64,000 nt of DNA from Micromonospora parva (GCF_000718515.1 NZ_JNZS01000010.1:1-64000); one strand, 5' to 3'. Positions 52,346 through 61,103 are shown, numbered from the stretch's first letter. Made by a program: numbers and translations. The notes: generated by a model not told the origin, from the letters alone.

Positions 52346-52732
52346 TCAGCCGTCCAGGTGCAGGAACGACCACTGGTGGCCGTCGAGGTCCCGGAAGCCA
52401 CGCATGTACATCGGCCCGTTGGCCATCCCCGGCCCGAGCGACTCGCCACCGGCGACGGCCGCCTGGTCGACCAGCTCGTCGACCTGCCCCCGGCTCTGCG
52501 CCGACAGCCCGACGATGACCTCCCGGCTGGTCGCCGTGTCCGGGGTGGCGACACCGGTGAACCTCTCGAAACCCGAGCGGAGGTGCAGCACCAGTCGGGT
52601 GGTGTCGGAGATGGTGAGCACCATGCTGTCGCCGTCCGGCTCGCTCTGGTCGCTGGTGAAGCCGATCGCCCGGTAGAACTCGGCGGCGGTGGTCAGGTCG
52701 CGCACCGGCAGGTTGATGAACGTCATGGTCAT
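52346..52732 (-). CDS. VOC-family (glyoxalase-like) protein
   Basis: The 128-residue protein has one VOC module: TFINLPVRDLTTAAEFYRAIGF at the start and DLDGHQWSFLHLD at the end, with family-typical insertion points. It resembles glyoxalase/extradiol-dioxygenase relatives of unknown substrate. Its start overlaps the stop of the preceding SRPBCC-remnant gene by four bases (ATGA), so the pair is translationally coupled. Confidence 0.85.
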   Translation of the reverse strand: MTMTFINLPVRDLTTAAEFYRAIGFTSDQSEPDGDSMVLTISDTTRLVLHLRSGFERFTGVATPDTATSREVIVGLSAQSRGQVDELVDQAAVAGGESLGPGMANGPMYMRGFRDLDGHQWSFLHLDG

Positions 52733-53043
52733 CGGTGGCCTCCGTCCGTTTCGAGCAGTGCCTTCAGCGCGGCGAGTCGTTCCCGCCAGTACGCCTTCAG
52801 CTCCGCGGCCTGCTCAGCCCCGGTCAGCTTCTCGTGCAGGACGCTGACCCGGGTCTTTGACTCGCCGACAGCGTCGATGCCGACGACTATCCGGGTCGGG
52901 CCACCGGCCCAGTCGGCCCGGAAGATCCGGGGCGCGGTGGCGGTGCGGACGCGTACCTCGACGTCGGGCAGCCAACGGGCGCTCTCGCCGGTCTTCGCCA
53001 TCCGGGTCCGAACCCGGGCCTTGAACGATCTCTGGGTGGTCAT
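52729..53043 (-). CDS. DUF4287-SRPBCC protein with large internal deletion
   Basis: The 104-residue product starts like DUF4287 proteins (FKARVRTRMAKTGES, residues 7-21) and then jumps directly to the C-terminal part of an SRPBCC/AHSA1 domain (ARWLPDVEVRVRTATAP from residue 22, then VSVLHEKLTGAEQAAELKAYWRERLAALKALLE). Full-length relatives are about twice as long; the rest of DUF4287 and the first half of the SRPBCC fold are missing, in frame. It is either a broken but still open gene or a new minimal protein. GTG 53046 or ATG 53043 is the start. It is coupled to the VOC gene. Confidence 0.7.
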   Translation of the reverse strand: MTTQRSFKARVRTRMAKTGESARWLPDVEVRVRTATAPRIFRADWAGGPTRIVVGIDAVGESKTRVSVLHEKLTGAEQAAELKAYWRERLAALKALLETDGGHR

Positions 53044-53244
53044 CACATGCTCCCGGTCAACGGCACGGTCACCGGGACTCACGCTCCCGCCGACCCCGCC
53101 GGAGTGGGGCATGTGGCACCACGTCCCGAGGGCTCCAGGCCCCCTTTGCCTCCGCGTTGCCGGCGGCGTGAGCGCCGGGAGGGAGGTGCGGCGCAGGACG
53201 ACGCCGACGTCATCGTACGCCCCGACCGGCCGTCGGCGCAGCCG

Positions 53245-53661
53245 TCAGGGCTGGTCACCGTCGAGGTAGACCCACCGGCCGTCCTCGCGGACGAACCGGC
53301 TGTGTTCGGTCACCGTGCCGGGCCGGCCCCCGTGCCGGTAGTGGGCGTGGAAGCTCACCGTGCCGGCGGCGTCGAGTAGGCCGCCCCGCTCGGTCCGCAC
53401 GATCTCCAGTCGGGTCCACCGCTGCCCCGGGTCGAGCTCCAGGGCGGCCGGCCGGGTCGACGAGTGCCAGCTGCGCAGCAGGTAACCGGAGTCGCCGAGG
53501 GCGAAGGCGCTGAACCGGGAGCGCATCAGGGCCTCGGCCGTCGCCGGGGCGTCGCCCGCGTGCGCCGGGGCGCAGCAGTCCGCGTACGCCCGGCCGGAGC
53601 CGCACGGGCACACCCGTCCCGTCGTCGCGTTCGCCCGCCGGCGTCCCGCACCCTTGCCCAC
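53245..53661 (-). CDS. YchJ-family protein with SEC-C motif
   Basis: The 138-residue protein has an N-terminal SEC-C zinc motif (VCPCGSGRAYADCCAP: CxC...CC, about 18-33) followed by the YchJ/UPF0225 domain (ALMRSRFSAFALGDSGYLLRS to SRFVREDGRWVYLDG). The zinc motif resembles the SecA tail that binds SecB and ribosomes, but YchJ function is unknown. It is followed on the same strand by about 200 bp without a gene and preceded by the SGNH gene at 23 bp. Confidence 0.87.
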   Translation of the reverse strand: MGKGAGRRRANATTGRVCPCGSGRAYADCCAPAHAGDAPATAEALMRSRFSAFALGDSGYLLRSWHSSTRPAALELDPGQRWTRLEIVRTERGGLLDAAGTVSFHAHYRHGGRPGTVTEHSRFVREDGRWVYLDGDQP

Positions 53662-53684
53662 GTCGCTATCCTTCCGTACCCGTT

Positions 53685-54455
53685 CTAGTCCAGCGGCACC
53701 GGCAGCGGCACCGGCCGCTTGGCCACCCGGTCGTCGCCCGAGGACCGGCCGCTCAGGTGCCGGACCAGCCAGGGCAGCAGGTGCCGGCGGGTCCAGGCCA
53801 GCTCGGCGCCGAACACCTCACCCCGGCGTCGCCGCGCTGCGGGTGGCAACGGTTGCGTCCAGGAGTCGTCGAAACCGGGCAGACCCGCCGTGTACGCCAG
53901 CGCGGCGGCGATCCGCTCGTGCCCGGCGCTGTTGGCGTGCAGCCGGTCGTCGCTCCACAGCCGGGGATCGGAGGAGACCGGGTGGGCACCCAGGTCGAGG
54001 AGGGTGGCGCCGGTCCGCGCGGTGGCGGCCCGCAGCGCCTCGTTGAGCGCCAGCATGCGACCCCGCAGGGGCCGGGCCAGCGGCATCACGGGCGCCGGGT
54101 CCGGCATCGTGAACGTCAGCACGGTGGCCCCCTGATCGACGAGCGCCTGCTGCATCGCCGCCACATCACCGGCGACCTGGTCCGCGTCGAAGGAGGGGCG
54201 CAACACGTCGTTCATGCCGGCGACGACGGTAGCCAGGTCGGGGGCCAGGTCGAGGGCGGGCTGGAGCTGCTCGGCCCGGATCAGCGCGGTGGTCCGGCCA
54301 CGGATGGCCAGGTTCGCGTATTCCAGACCGCCCTGGGCGCGGGCCACCGCCAGGGCGAACCGGTCGGCCCAGCCCCGGTAGCCGCCGGCGCCGTCCGGGT
54401 CGTCGAGCCCCTCGGTGGTGCTGTCGCCGATCGCCACGTACCGCTGCCACATCAC
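53685..54455 (-). CDS. SGNH/GDSL-family hydrolase
   Basis: The 256-residue protein has the GDSL-block nucleophile Ser in YVAIGDSTTEG (about 6-16), block II Gly in AIRGRTT, the Asn of block III in VVAGMNDVLRP, and the catalytic Asp/His in WSDDRLHANSAGH (about 169-181). It should be a cytoplasmic esterase or lipase, as no signal peptide is present. GTG 54455 or ATG 54452 can be the start. It is divergent from the MBL-fold gene and followed by the YchJ gene. Confidence 0.88.
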   Translation of the reverse strand: MMWQRYVAIGDSTTEGLDDPDGAGGYRGWADRFALAVARAQGGLEYANLAIRGRTTALIRAEQLQPALDLAPDLATVVAGMNDVLRPSFDADQVAGDVAAMQQALVDQGATVLTFTMPDPAPVMPLARPLRGRMLALNEALRAATARTGATLLDLGAHPVSSDPRLWSDDRLHANSAGHERIAAALAYTAGLPGFDDSWTQPLPPAARRRRGEVFGAELAWTRRHLLPWLVRHLSGRSSGDDRVAKRPVPLPVPLD

Positions 54456-54540
54456 CCGGGCGAGGTTAGCCCTCCGGCACCTCGGGCAGACCGTCGACCG
54501 GTCGACAACGACAGTTGACGATGGTTCCTAGACTCGCGAC

Positions 54541-55251
54541 ATGACGCGAGCCCCTGCGGTGGCACTGGCCCCGAACGTCTGGCGTATCCCCACTGTCGGC
54601 CGTTCGGCCGTCAACTCGTACGCCTTCGTCGACGACGACGGCAGCGTCACACTTGTCGACTGCGGGCTGGCCAAGGCGCCGGCCCGGATCGTGCGCGGGC
54701 TGGCGGCGATCGGCAAGGTGCCGGCGGACGTCACCCGGATCGTGCTCACCCACGCGCACCCCGATCATGCCGGCGGCGCGGCGGAGTTGGCCCGCCGCAC
54801 CGGCGCCCCGGTCGCGGCGCACGCCGCCGACGTGGCGTACGCGCAGGCGGGCCGCGCGCCGGTCAGCGACCCGGCGGTGACCGGCGGCCGGCTCTTCGCC
54901 CGGCTCAACAGCGGCCGGTTTCCGGCGGTCGAGGTGGCCCAGCCGCTGGCCGACGGGGACCTGCTCGACGTCGGTGGCGGTCTGCGGGTGGTGCACACCC
55001 CGGGGCACTCGCCCGGGCACGTGTCGCTGCTGCACGAGCCGACCCGCCTGCTGATCACCGGGGACGCGCTGTTCAACGTGCTCGGCGTGCGGTGGCCGAT
55101 GCGGTGGCTGTGCAGCGACTTCCAGATGACCCGGGAGACCGCGCACGTGCTCGGCGAGTTGGAGTACGACCTGGCGGCCTTCACCCACGGTCCCGAGTTG
55201 ACCGACAACCCCCGCGACCGCATCCGCGCCTTCCTCTCCGCGCATCGTTGA
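54541..55251 (+). CDS. MBL-fold metallo-hydrolase
   Basis: The 236-residue protein has the metallo-beta-lactamase signature HxHxDH in VLTHAHPDHAGG (about 69-80), later metal ligands in VVHTPGHSPGHVSL and LITGDALF, and a C-terminal FTHGPELTDN His. It is of the glyoxalase II/arylsulfatase-like group and probably hydrolyses a thioester or ester. Leaderless or short-leader initiation is possible, since no RBS is obvious before ATG 54541. Confidence 0.87.
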   Translation: MTRAPAVALAPNVWRIPTVGRSAVNSYAFVDDDGSVTLVDCGLAKAPARIVRGLAAIGKVPADVTRIVLTHAHPDHAGGAAELARRTGAPVAAHAADVAYAQAGRAPVSDPAVTGGRLFARLNSGRFPAVEVAQPLADGDLLDVGGGLRVVHTPGHSPGHVSLLHEPTRLLITGDALFNVLGVRWPMRWLCSDFQMTRETAHVLGELEYDLAAFTHGPELTDNPRDRIRAFLSAHR

Positions 55252-55269
55252 GCGGCCCGCCGGCGGGCC

Positions 55270-56370
55270 TCACAGCCAGCCGGACCGGCGGAACAGGCGG
55301 TACAGGAACACTGCCGCCGCCGCCATCAGGGTCAGCGCCCCGGCGTAGCCGTAGCGCCAGGCCAGCTCGGGCATGTGGTCGAAGTTCATGCCGTAGATGC
55401 CGGCGATGCCGGTCTGGGTTGCCGCGATGGCCGCCCAGGCGGCGATCTTGCGCATGTCGTTGTTCTGCTCCACGGCGAGCTGCGCCAGCCGCGACTGGAC
55501 GATCGAGGTGAGCAGGTCGTCGTACGCGGCCACCCGATCCACCGCCCGGCTCAGCCGGCCGTCCACGTCGACGAACCAGCGGTGCAGGGCGCGCGGCGGG
55601 CCGTCGGGTTCGAGCAGCGTACGCATCGGCGTCTGCAACGGCAGGACCGCCCGCTTGAACTCCACCACCTCCCGTTTGAGCTGGTAGATGTGCTGGATGT
55701 CGGCCGTGCGGTCGCGGGCGAACACCGCCTCCTCGACCCGCTCCAGGTCGCGTTCCACGTGCCCGGCCACCTCCAGGTAGGAGTCGACCATGCGGGCGCA
55801 GACCGCGTACGCCACCGCCCACGGGCCGGCGGCCAGCAGCGCGGGGCGGCGCTCGATGTCGGCGCGGACGCTGCGCAGCGCCCCGGCGGCACCGTGCCGC
55901 ACAGTGATGGCGAAGCGGTCACCGAGCAGCACCATGACGTCCCCGGTGTCGATGACCTCGGAGGTGTCGGTCAGCTCGTCGTGCTCCACGTACCCGGCGG
56001 TGCGCAGGACCAGCAGCGTGACCGGCCCGTTGCGCTGCACGGTGGGCCGGTGCCCGTCGGCGAGCGCCTGTTCGACGGTCAGCTCGTCGAGGCCGAAGGT
56101 CCGGCCGACCGCGGCGAGCACGGCCGCGCCGGGATCGTGCAGTCCGAGCCACACGAAGGCGTCGCGGCCGTGCCGGGCCCGGGCGTACGCGTCGGCGTAG
56201 TGGAGGTGACCGGGTTCCCGGCGGCCGTTGACGTAGACGGCGCAGTCGACCACGGCGTCCGGGTTGGACCGACGGGGGGTGGGGGAGCCGTCCTCGATCC
56301 GTCCGAGCAGTCGACGGGCCAGGGCCCGTACGCGTCGACCTGTTCGGTCCCGTACCGGTCGCTGATCCAC
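55270..56370 (-). CDS. corA: CorA-family magnesium/cobalt transporter
   Basis: The 366-residue protein has the CorA cytoplasmic funnel (about 40-300, FVWLGLHDPG, LVLRTAGYVEHDE) and two C-terminal membrane helices (about 305-325 and 340-360) with the selectivity motif GMN in IYGMNFDHMPEL. A pentamer would admit Mg2+ or Co2+. The GTG start at 56370 gives an Arg-rich N-terminus. It stands alone on its strand, ending just after the MBL gene (18 bp). Confidence 0.9.
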   Translation of the reverse strand: MDQRPVRDRTGRRVRALARRLLGRIEDGSPTPRRSNPDAVVDCAVYVNGRREPGHLHYADAYARARHGRDAFVWLGLHDPGAAVLAAVGRTFGLDELTVEQALADGHRPTVQRNGPVTLLVLRTAGYVEHDELTDTSEVIDTGDVMVLLGDRFAITVRHGAAGALRSVRADIERRPALLAAGPWAVAYAVCARMVDSYLEVAGHVERDLERVEEAVFARDRTADIQHIYQLKREVVEFKRAVLPLQTPMRTLLEPDGPPRALHRWFVDVDGRLSRAVDRVAAYDDLLTSIVQSRLAQLAVEQNNDMRKIAAWAAIAATQTGIAGIYGMNFDHMPELAWRYGYAGALTLMAAAAVFLYRLFRRSGWL

Positions 56371-56493
56371 CGCGTGCCTCCCCGCCGCCGACGCACCACC
56401 TCGATCAGGGATGGTGCCACCGCATTCTGCCGAGCAGGGCCCGGCGCACGGCAGCGGGGCGGCGGTGCGGGTGACTGAGGCGGGCGACCCCGT

Positions 56494-57105
56494 TCAGGCG
56501 GTGCGGGTGGCGAAGACGACGACGTTGTCGACGTAGTTGCCGCTCGTGGCGTCGAACCGGCCGCCGCAGGTGATCAGGCGCAGCTCGGCGGCGTCCGCCG
56601 GGCCGTAGACCAGCGTGGTGGGGAAGTGCTCCTTGGGGTACGCGCGAACGGCGTCCACTGTGAACGTCGCGACCCGTGCGTCGGCGCGGGTGACCTGGAC
56701 CTGCTGCCCGGCGCGGAGCCGACCGAGGTCGAAGAAGACCGCCGGCCCCGACGGTGCGTCGACGTGTCCCACCAGGACGGCGTTGCCGGTCTCGCCGGGG
56801 CTGACCCCGTGCCGGTACCAGCCGGCGAGGGTGGGCCGGTCCAGTGGCGGCACCTCCAGCACCCCGCTGGCGTCCGCGCCGACGGGAACGATGTCGGCGC
56901 GGACGCCGATGGCGGGGATCTGCACCCGGACCGGCGCGGCGGGTGGCAGCGGGGCCAGGTCCGGTGCGGGGTGGGTGCGGGTCGGCGCGTCGGCCGACGG
57001 TCGCGGTGGCCGGGCCGGGTCGGCGGTGAGGCCGACGGTGATCAGCCCGAGCCCGGTCACGCCGAGCAGGGCGACCACGGCCGGCAGGGTCCGCCGCCAC
57101 CACAC
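56494..57105 (-). CDS. Class F sortase
   Basis: The 203-residue protein has an N-terminal membrane helix (about 7-27), a Pro-rich stalk, and a sortase domain (about 57-203) with His114 (LVGHVD), catalytic Cys180 in LRLITCGG and Arg183. Class F sortases are the actinobacterial group; they cleave a sorting signal and attach or release surface proteins. An upstream gene on the same strand encodes a small surface protein with a DTG-hydrophobic-Arg tail, a possible substrate. A 16-bp hairpin between the two genes may separate or attenuate their transcription. Confidence 0.88.
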   Translation of the reverse strand: MWWRRTLPAVVALLGVTGLGLITVGLTADPARPPRPSADAPTRTHPAPDLAPLPPAAPVRVQIPAIGVRADIVPVGADASGVLEVPPLDRPTLAGWYRHGVSPGETGNAVLVGHVDAPSGPAVFFDLGRLRAGQQVQVTRADARVATFTVDAVRAYPKEHFPTTLVYGPADAAELRLITCGGRFDATSGNYVDNVVVFATRTA

Positions 57106-57131
57106 CTGCGCACCTCCGGGTGGGTTCGTCG

Positions 57132-57166
57132 GGGTGCCCGCGCCGGTGTCACCGGCGCGGGCACCC
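57132..57166 (-). terminator. Hairpin between sortase substrate-like gene and sortase
   Basis: Sixteen-bp perfect arms (57132-57147, 57151-57166) around GTC. It lies 26 bp after the stop of the surface-protein gene and 27 bp before the sortase start, so it should reduce readthrough into the sortase. Confidence 0.65.
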
Positions 57167-57191
57167 GTCTCAGGGATGGAACGGCCGCCGG

Positions 57192-57677
57192 TCAGGCGAC
57201 AGTGGACACCGGACGGCGCCGGCGGATCAGGATCACCGCGCCGGCGAGGGCGGTGCCGAGCAGTGTGCCGCCGGCGGCGAGAGCGCCGGTGTCACGGTTG
57301 TCGCCTCCGGAGCCGGCGGGCGCGCCGCCGATCGGGGTGACGGTGAAGGTGGCGGTGCCGGCCGAGCTGCCGTCGCCGCAGGTGGCCGCCACCGTGTAGG
57401 TGCCCAGGGTGAACCCGGCGGTGAAGAGTTCGGCGCTCAGCCCGCCGCCGGCGGCGGCCGTGGTGGATCGGACGTTCTGGTCGCGGTTGGGGCCGGTGAC
57501 CCGGAAGAGGGCATCACCCGACTTCGGGTTGCAGGTCGTCGCAGTGAGCACGACGGTTCCACCGACCGGGGTGGTGGCCGGTGACACGGTGGTGTCGGCC
57601 AGTGCGGCGCCTGGCAGCAGGAGCGTGCCGAGGCCCACGCCGAGCGCCGCCGAGCAGAGTGCTGTTGAGACCTTCAT
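57192..57677 (-). CDS. Small surface protein with sortase-like C-terminal tail
   Basis: The 161-residue protein has a signal peptide (about 1-27, ending GAALA-DT), a beta-rich extracellular domain (about 30-118) with two Cys, and a C-terminal tail made of NRDTG (127-131), a hydrophobic stretch (about 132-151) and RRRR. That layout copies a sortase sorting signal (LPxTG-like) with a divergent motif. It lies just upstream of the class F sortase gene. Whether the motif is cut is unknown; it may simply be membrane-anchored. Confidence 0.7.
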   Translation of the reverse strand: MKVSTALCSAALGVGLGTLLLPGAALADTTVSPATTPVGGTVVLTATTCNPKSGDALFRVTGPNRDQNVRSTTAAAGGGLSAELFTAGFTLGTYTVAATCGDGSSAGTATFTVTPIGGAPAGSGGDNRDTGALAAGGTLLGTALAGAVILIRRRRPVSTVA

Positions 57678-57950
57678 ACGCGTCTTCCCTCACTTTTCGT
57701 CCGCTGACTGCGTGGGACGTCGTTCGGGTGGCCAACTCCGTGACTAGCACCGGTGTGCCCAACACTAGGTGGGTTGGGTCCTCGATCAGGTGAAAATGAG
57801 AAATCCTCGTTGCCGTCACGTGTCCACCCGAAGGCGGGGAGAGCCGCGAGCTGTCGCCGCTGGGCCGATGGCGAGGTATTGCCGGCGACGCCGCGAATGA
57901 GGCGCTGCTTCGGTGCGGGCCGGCGGCAACGGCCGGCCCGCTCGGCTGGG
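57678..57950. other. Intergenic, 273 bp
   Basis: No gene is supported. An inverted repeat CCCAAC (57758-57763)/GTTGGG (57773-57778) lies in the promoter region of the surface-protein gene, and the ArsR-AHSA1 terminator (57915-57941) is at the right end. Confidence 0.4.
57915..57941 (-). terminator. Terminator hairpin after the ArsR-AHSA1 gene
   Basis: GCGGGCCGG (57915-57923) pairs with CCGGCCCGC (57933-57941), nine nt apart, ten bp after the stop codon at 57951. Confidence 0.55.
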
Positions 57951-58778
57951 TCAGCCCGCCGGGGTCGGTTCGGGCATCGGCTCGCCGGTCTCCACCAGCG
58001 TCTTGAGGCTGGCCAGCAGCTCCGGCCAGCCGCCGCTGCCGTCGAGTTGGCCGCTGATCGCCCGGTGCATCTCGCTGTCGGGGGAGAAGCCGTCGTGGAT
58101 GACTGTCAGTCGGACGGCTCCGTCGCCGTGCGGCTCGATCTCGAAGGTCACCTTCGACCGGCGCTCGCCGAGCCGGGCGGCCAGCTCCTCGGCGGACCAG
58201 CCGAAGTGCTCGGCGTGCTCGGGCTGGAAGCCGTGCCAGCTGTAGGAGAGGCGGCGGTACGGCTCGGCGACGAGCACCCGCTGGCCCAGGTCGCGGGGCT
58301 CGGCGTCGGGTGCGTCCTGCCACAGCACCGGCGACCCGACCTGCCAGTCCGACACCAGCGCCACCCCACCCCAGTAGCGGCGGGTGAACGCCGGTTCGGT
58401 GAGCGCGGCCCACAGTCGCTGGGCGGTGGTGGTGACGTAGGTCGTGTAGACGAAGGTGGGGCTTTCCATGGCTTGTCGCTCCAATGCGGTGGTCAGGTCG
58501 GCGAGGGCGGCGGCGCGCTCGCGGTCGTAGCGGCTGAGCCACCGGTCGGCGATGGCGTTGATGGGGGCGGCGTTGAGGTAGTGCAACTTCTCCCGGCCGC
58601 GGCGCACCGTGGTGACGAGATTGGCGGCCTCCAGCACCGACAGGTGCTTGCTGACGGCCTGTCGGCTGGTGGCCAGCCCGTCGCAGAGCTCCCGCAGGGT
58701 CTGCCCGTTGCGGTCGTTGAGCCGGTCGAGCAGGCGACGCCGGCTGGGGTCGGCCAGCGCCCGGAACGCGTCGTCCAT
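57951..58778 (-). CDS. ArsR-type regulator fused to an SRPBCC/AHSA1 domain
   Basis: The 275-residue protein has an N-terminal ArsR winged helix (about 1-90: ALADPSRRRLLDRLNDRNGQ, LATSRQAVSKHLSVLEAANLV) and a C-terminal AHSA1-type SRPBCC domain (about 105-250: YTTYVTTTAQRLWAALTEP, RLSYSWHGFQ, VTFEIEPHGDGAVRLTVIHDGF), which has a hydrophobic ligand pocket. The fused pocket probably senses a small hydrophobic molecule. Two AGGCAAC-N6-GTTGCCT sites directly upstream suggest autoregulation, and the divergent lycopene cyclase gene could be controlled too. ATG 58778 follows GGGAGGG. Confidence 0.87.
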   Translation of the reverse strand: MDDAFRALADPSRRRLLDRLNDRNGQTLRELCDGLATSRQAVSKHLSVLEAANLVTTVRRGREKLHYLNAAPINAIADRWLSRYDRERAAALADLTTALERQAMESPTFVYTTYVTTTAQRLWAALTEPAFTRRYWGGVALVSDWQVGSPVLWQDAPDAEPRDLGQRVLVAEPYRRLSYSWHGFQPEHAEHFGWSAEELAARLGERRSKVTFEIEPHGDGAVRLTVIHDGFSPDSEMHRAISGQLDGSGGWPELLASLKTLVETGEPMPEPTPAG

Positions 58779-58794
58779 CGACCCTCCCGACAAC

Positions 58795-58842
58795 AGGCAA
58801 CCCAGCGGTTGCCTATCAACATAGGCAACCAGCAAGTTGCCT
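58795..58842. promoter_or_regulatory. Two tandem operators AGGCAAC-N6-GTTGCCT
   Basis: Exact copies lie at 58795-58814 and 58823-58842, 28 bp apart. The inner half-sites also form GGTTGCCTAT-CAAC-ATAGGCAACC (58807-58830). They start 17 bp upstream of the ArsR-AHSA1 start codon. Two identical dimeric sites on the promoter are strong evidence for autoregulation by the adjacent ArsR-type protein. Confidence 0.75.
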
Positions 58843-58952
58843 GTCAATCGGGCTCGCACGCCCGCGCCGACGCGTCCGCCCCGATGGGCTCGGCGTCGTC
58901 GCCACCCATGGCGACGCGCGGTCGGGCGCGGTGGTGTGGCAGCGTGGTGCGG

Positions 58953-60209
58953 GTGACCGACTCCGCGCCGCTCGACGTCGACCTCGCGCTGCTCGGTGGC
59001 GGCGGCGCGGCGTCACTGCTGCTCGCCGCACTGGACCGGCACGGCGTCCGGGATCAACGGATCGCCATCGTCGACCCGGTGCGCCGACGCGGTCAGGACC
59101 GCACCTGGGCGTTCTGGGGCCACCCCGACACCGACCTGGACCCGCTGCTCAGCGCGAGCTGGCAGCAGGTCGAGGTGGCGACCGCGGCGCGCCGCCGCGT
59201 CCTGGACCTCACCCCGCTGCGGTACGCCATGCTCCGCTCCGGCCCGGTCTACGACCGGGCTGCCGACGCCGAGCGACGCCTGCACGCCACCCGGATCGTC
59301 GCGCCGGCCGACACGGTGCGCGACGACGGCACCCGGGTGCTGGTGCGTACCGGCGACGGGCGCACCGTACGGGCCGGCTGGGTGCTCGACTCGCGTCCCC
59401 GCCCGCCGGCCCGAGCGGGGCGAACCACCTGGTTGCAGCACTTCCGGGGGTGGTGGCTGGAGGCGGACCGGCCGGTGTTCGACCCGACCCGCGCGGTGCT
59501 GATGGACTTCCGTACCCCGCAGCCGCCCCGGGGCGTCTCCTTCGGCTACGTGCTGCCGGTCAGCGACCGCTACGCCCTGGTCGAGTACACCGAGTTCTCG
59601 CCGGACCTGCTCACCGACGCCGGCTACGACGCGGCGCTGACCGGCTACCGGGACCTGCTCGGCCTGGACCCGGCCGGGTTGCGGGTGCGCGAGGTGGAGA
59701 ACGGGGTCATCCCGATGACCGACGCGCCCTTCCCGGCCCGGCCCACCCCCCGGGTGGTCCGGCTCGGCACGGCCGGTGGCGCGACCCGCCCCTCCACCGG
59801 CTTCACCTTCTCCGCCATGTACCGCCAGGCCGACCAGGTGGCCCGCGCCCTCGCCGCCGGCCGGGCGCCGGTGCCCGCGCCGGCGTACCCCCGCCGGCAC
59901 CGCTGGATGGACGCGGTGGCGTTGCGGGCGCTGGACCGGGGCGGGGTGGGCGGTCCGGAGTTCTTCGACCGGCTCTTCGACCGCAACCCGGCCGAGCGGG
60001 TGCTGCGCTTCCTCGACGGCGGCACCACCCCGGCCGAGGAGATCGCGATCATGAATTCGACCCGGCTGGTGCCGATGATCGCCGCGACCGCCGGTGACGC
60101 CGCAGACCGGGTGCGCGACCGGCTGCGCCCCACCCGGCCCGCACCGGCCATCCCACCGGCGGTGGTGGGTGCGGCGCCCGGCGCGGCCGGCGCACCGCGT
60201 CCGACCTGA
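58953..60209 (+). CDS. CrtY-type lycopene cyclase family protein
   Basis: The 418-residue protein has an FAD/NAD-binding N-terminus ([17 protein letters not shown], about 11-27), the cyclase segment [41 protein letters not shown], and [23 protein letters not shown] near residues 270-292, all typical of flavoprotein lycopene beta-cyclases. It would form ionone rings on lycopene-like carotenoids. No other carotenoid gene is nearby, so it is an orphan copy or serves a distant cluster. GTG 58953 fits the family start. It is divergent from the ArsR-AHSA1 gene. Confidence 0.87.
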   Translation: MTDSAPLDVDLALLGGGGAASLLLAALDRHGVRDQRIAIVDPVRRRGQDRTWAFWGHPDTDLDPLLSASWQQVEVATAARRRVLDLTPLRYAMLRSGPVYDRAADAERRLHATRIVAPADTVRDDGTRVLVRTGDGRTVRAGWVLDSRPRPPARAGRTTWLQHFRGWWLEADRPVFDPTRAVLMDFRTPQPPRGVSFGYVLPVSDRYALVEYTEFSPDLLTDAGYDAALTGYRDLLGLDPAGLRVREVENGVIPMTDAPFPARPTPRVVRLGTAGGATRPSTGFTFSAMYRQADQVARALAAGRAPVPAPAYPRRHRWMDAVALRALDRGGVGGPEFFDRLFDRNPAERVLRFLDGGTTPAEEIAIMNSTRLVPMIAATAGDAADRVRDRLRPTRPAPAIPPAVVGAAPGAAGAPRPT

Positions 60210-60312
60210 CCGGGTTGACTCCCGCCCCGAGCGGGGGCCGTGCGGCGCGGGCGTCGCGACGCGCCGGCCCCGAGCGGCGAGAACGACGTGCGCGCCCGGT
60301 AGGTTGCCGGGC

Positions 60313-60786
60313 ATGGTGGACGCGGCGGCCGGCAGGGGCGTGCAGATCTGGACCGACGGGGCGTGCAGTGGCAACCCCGGCCCGGGCGGTTGGGGTGCGC
60401 TGCTGCGTTACGGCGATCACGAGCGGGAGTTGTGCGGCGGTGAGGCCACGCCCACCACCAACAACCGGATGGAGCTGATGGCGGCCATCCAGGCGTTGGA
60501 GAGCCTGAACCGGCCGGTCACCGTGGAGCTGCACACCGACAGCACGTACGTGCGCAACGGCATCACCAGCTGGCTGGCGTCGTGGAAGCGCAACGGGTGG
60601 CGGACGGCCGCGAAGCAGCCGGTGAAGAACGCCGACCTGTGGCAGCGGTTGGAGGCGGCCTGCGAACGGCACGAGGTCACCTGGCTGTGGGTCAAGGGGC
60701 ACAACGGGCACCCGGAGAACGAGCGGGCCGACGGGCTCGCCAACAAGGGCATGACCGAGGCGCGGGCCGCGCTGATCAGCCGCTGA
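60313..60786 (+). CDS. rnhA: Ribonuclease HI
   Basis: The 157-residue protein has the four catalytic acids of RNase HI: Asp in [14 protein letters not shown] (about 14), Glu in NNRMELMAA (about 53), Asp in [10 protein letters not shown] (about 77) and Asp in [10 protein letters not shown] (about 140), as well as the basic-protrusion region [15 protein letters not shown]. It removes RNA from RNA-DNA hybrids. Length is normal. ATG 60313 starts the family sequence. It lies about 100 bp after the cyclase gene on the same strand. Confidence 0.93.
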   Translation: MVDAAAGRGVQIWTDGACSGNPGPGGWGALLRYGDHERELCGGEATPTTNNRMELMAAIQALESLNRPVTVELHTDSTYVRNGITSWLASWKRNGWRTAAKQPVKNADLWQRLEAACERHEVTWLWVKGHNGHPENERADGLANKGMTEARAALISR

Positions 60787-60793
60787 GCCGGGG

Positions 60794-61030
60794 TCAGCGG
60801 GTCGCGTCGGGGTGCCCCGGCATGCTGGAGCCACCACCGCTGCTGCCGGAGGAACCACCGGCGACGCCCGAGTTGTCGGGCTCGGTCACGATGTCCGGCC
60901 GGACGTCGGTGTCCGCCGGTGCGGGGACCTCGGTGTCCGTCTCGACCTGCACTAGTGAGGTCTGGCCGGCCTCGTCCTCGCTGTGCTGCGGGTCGCCCGG
61001 CTGTTCACCTTGGCGATTTCGGTAGCCCAC
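60794..61030 (-). CDS. Small acidic, disordered hypothetical protein
   Basis: The 78-residue frame from GTG 61030 is acidic and low-complexity: GYRNRQGEQPGDPQHSEDEA, then TSLVQVETDTEVPAPADTDVRP and a Gly/Ser tail (GGSSGSSGGGSS). Codon bias follows the high-GC pattern and GGGGGGG precedes the start. I recall similar short acidic proteins in Micromonospora, sometimes misnamed in databases. No function can be given. It lies between rnhA (convergent, 7 bp) and the pentapeptide gene. Confidence 0.5.
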   Translation of the reverse strand: MGYRNRQGEQPGDPQHSEDEAGQTSLVQVETDTEVPAPADTDVRPDIVTEPDNSGVAGGSSGSSGGGSSMPGHPDATR

Positions 61031-61103
61031 GCCGTGCCCCCCCGTCGATGCCGGTTCGCGTCGGCGCTGGCTACCCGGCGTCGTCCCGGCCGAAACCTCG
61101 TGC

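Noticed and set aside
53047..53244. Possible small gene between the SRPBCC-remnant and YchJ genes
   Set aside because: Frames here are short, without RBS or recognisable sequence; treated as ordinary intergenic DNA.
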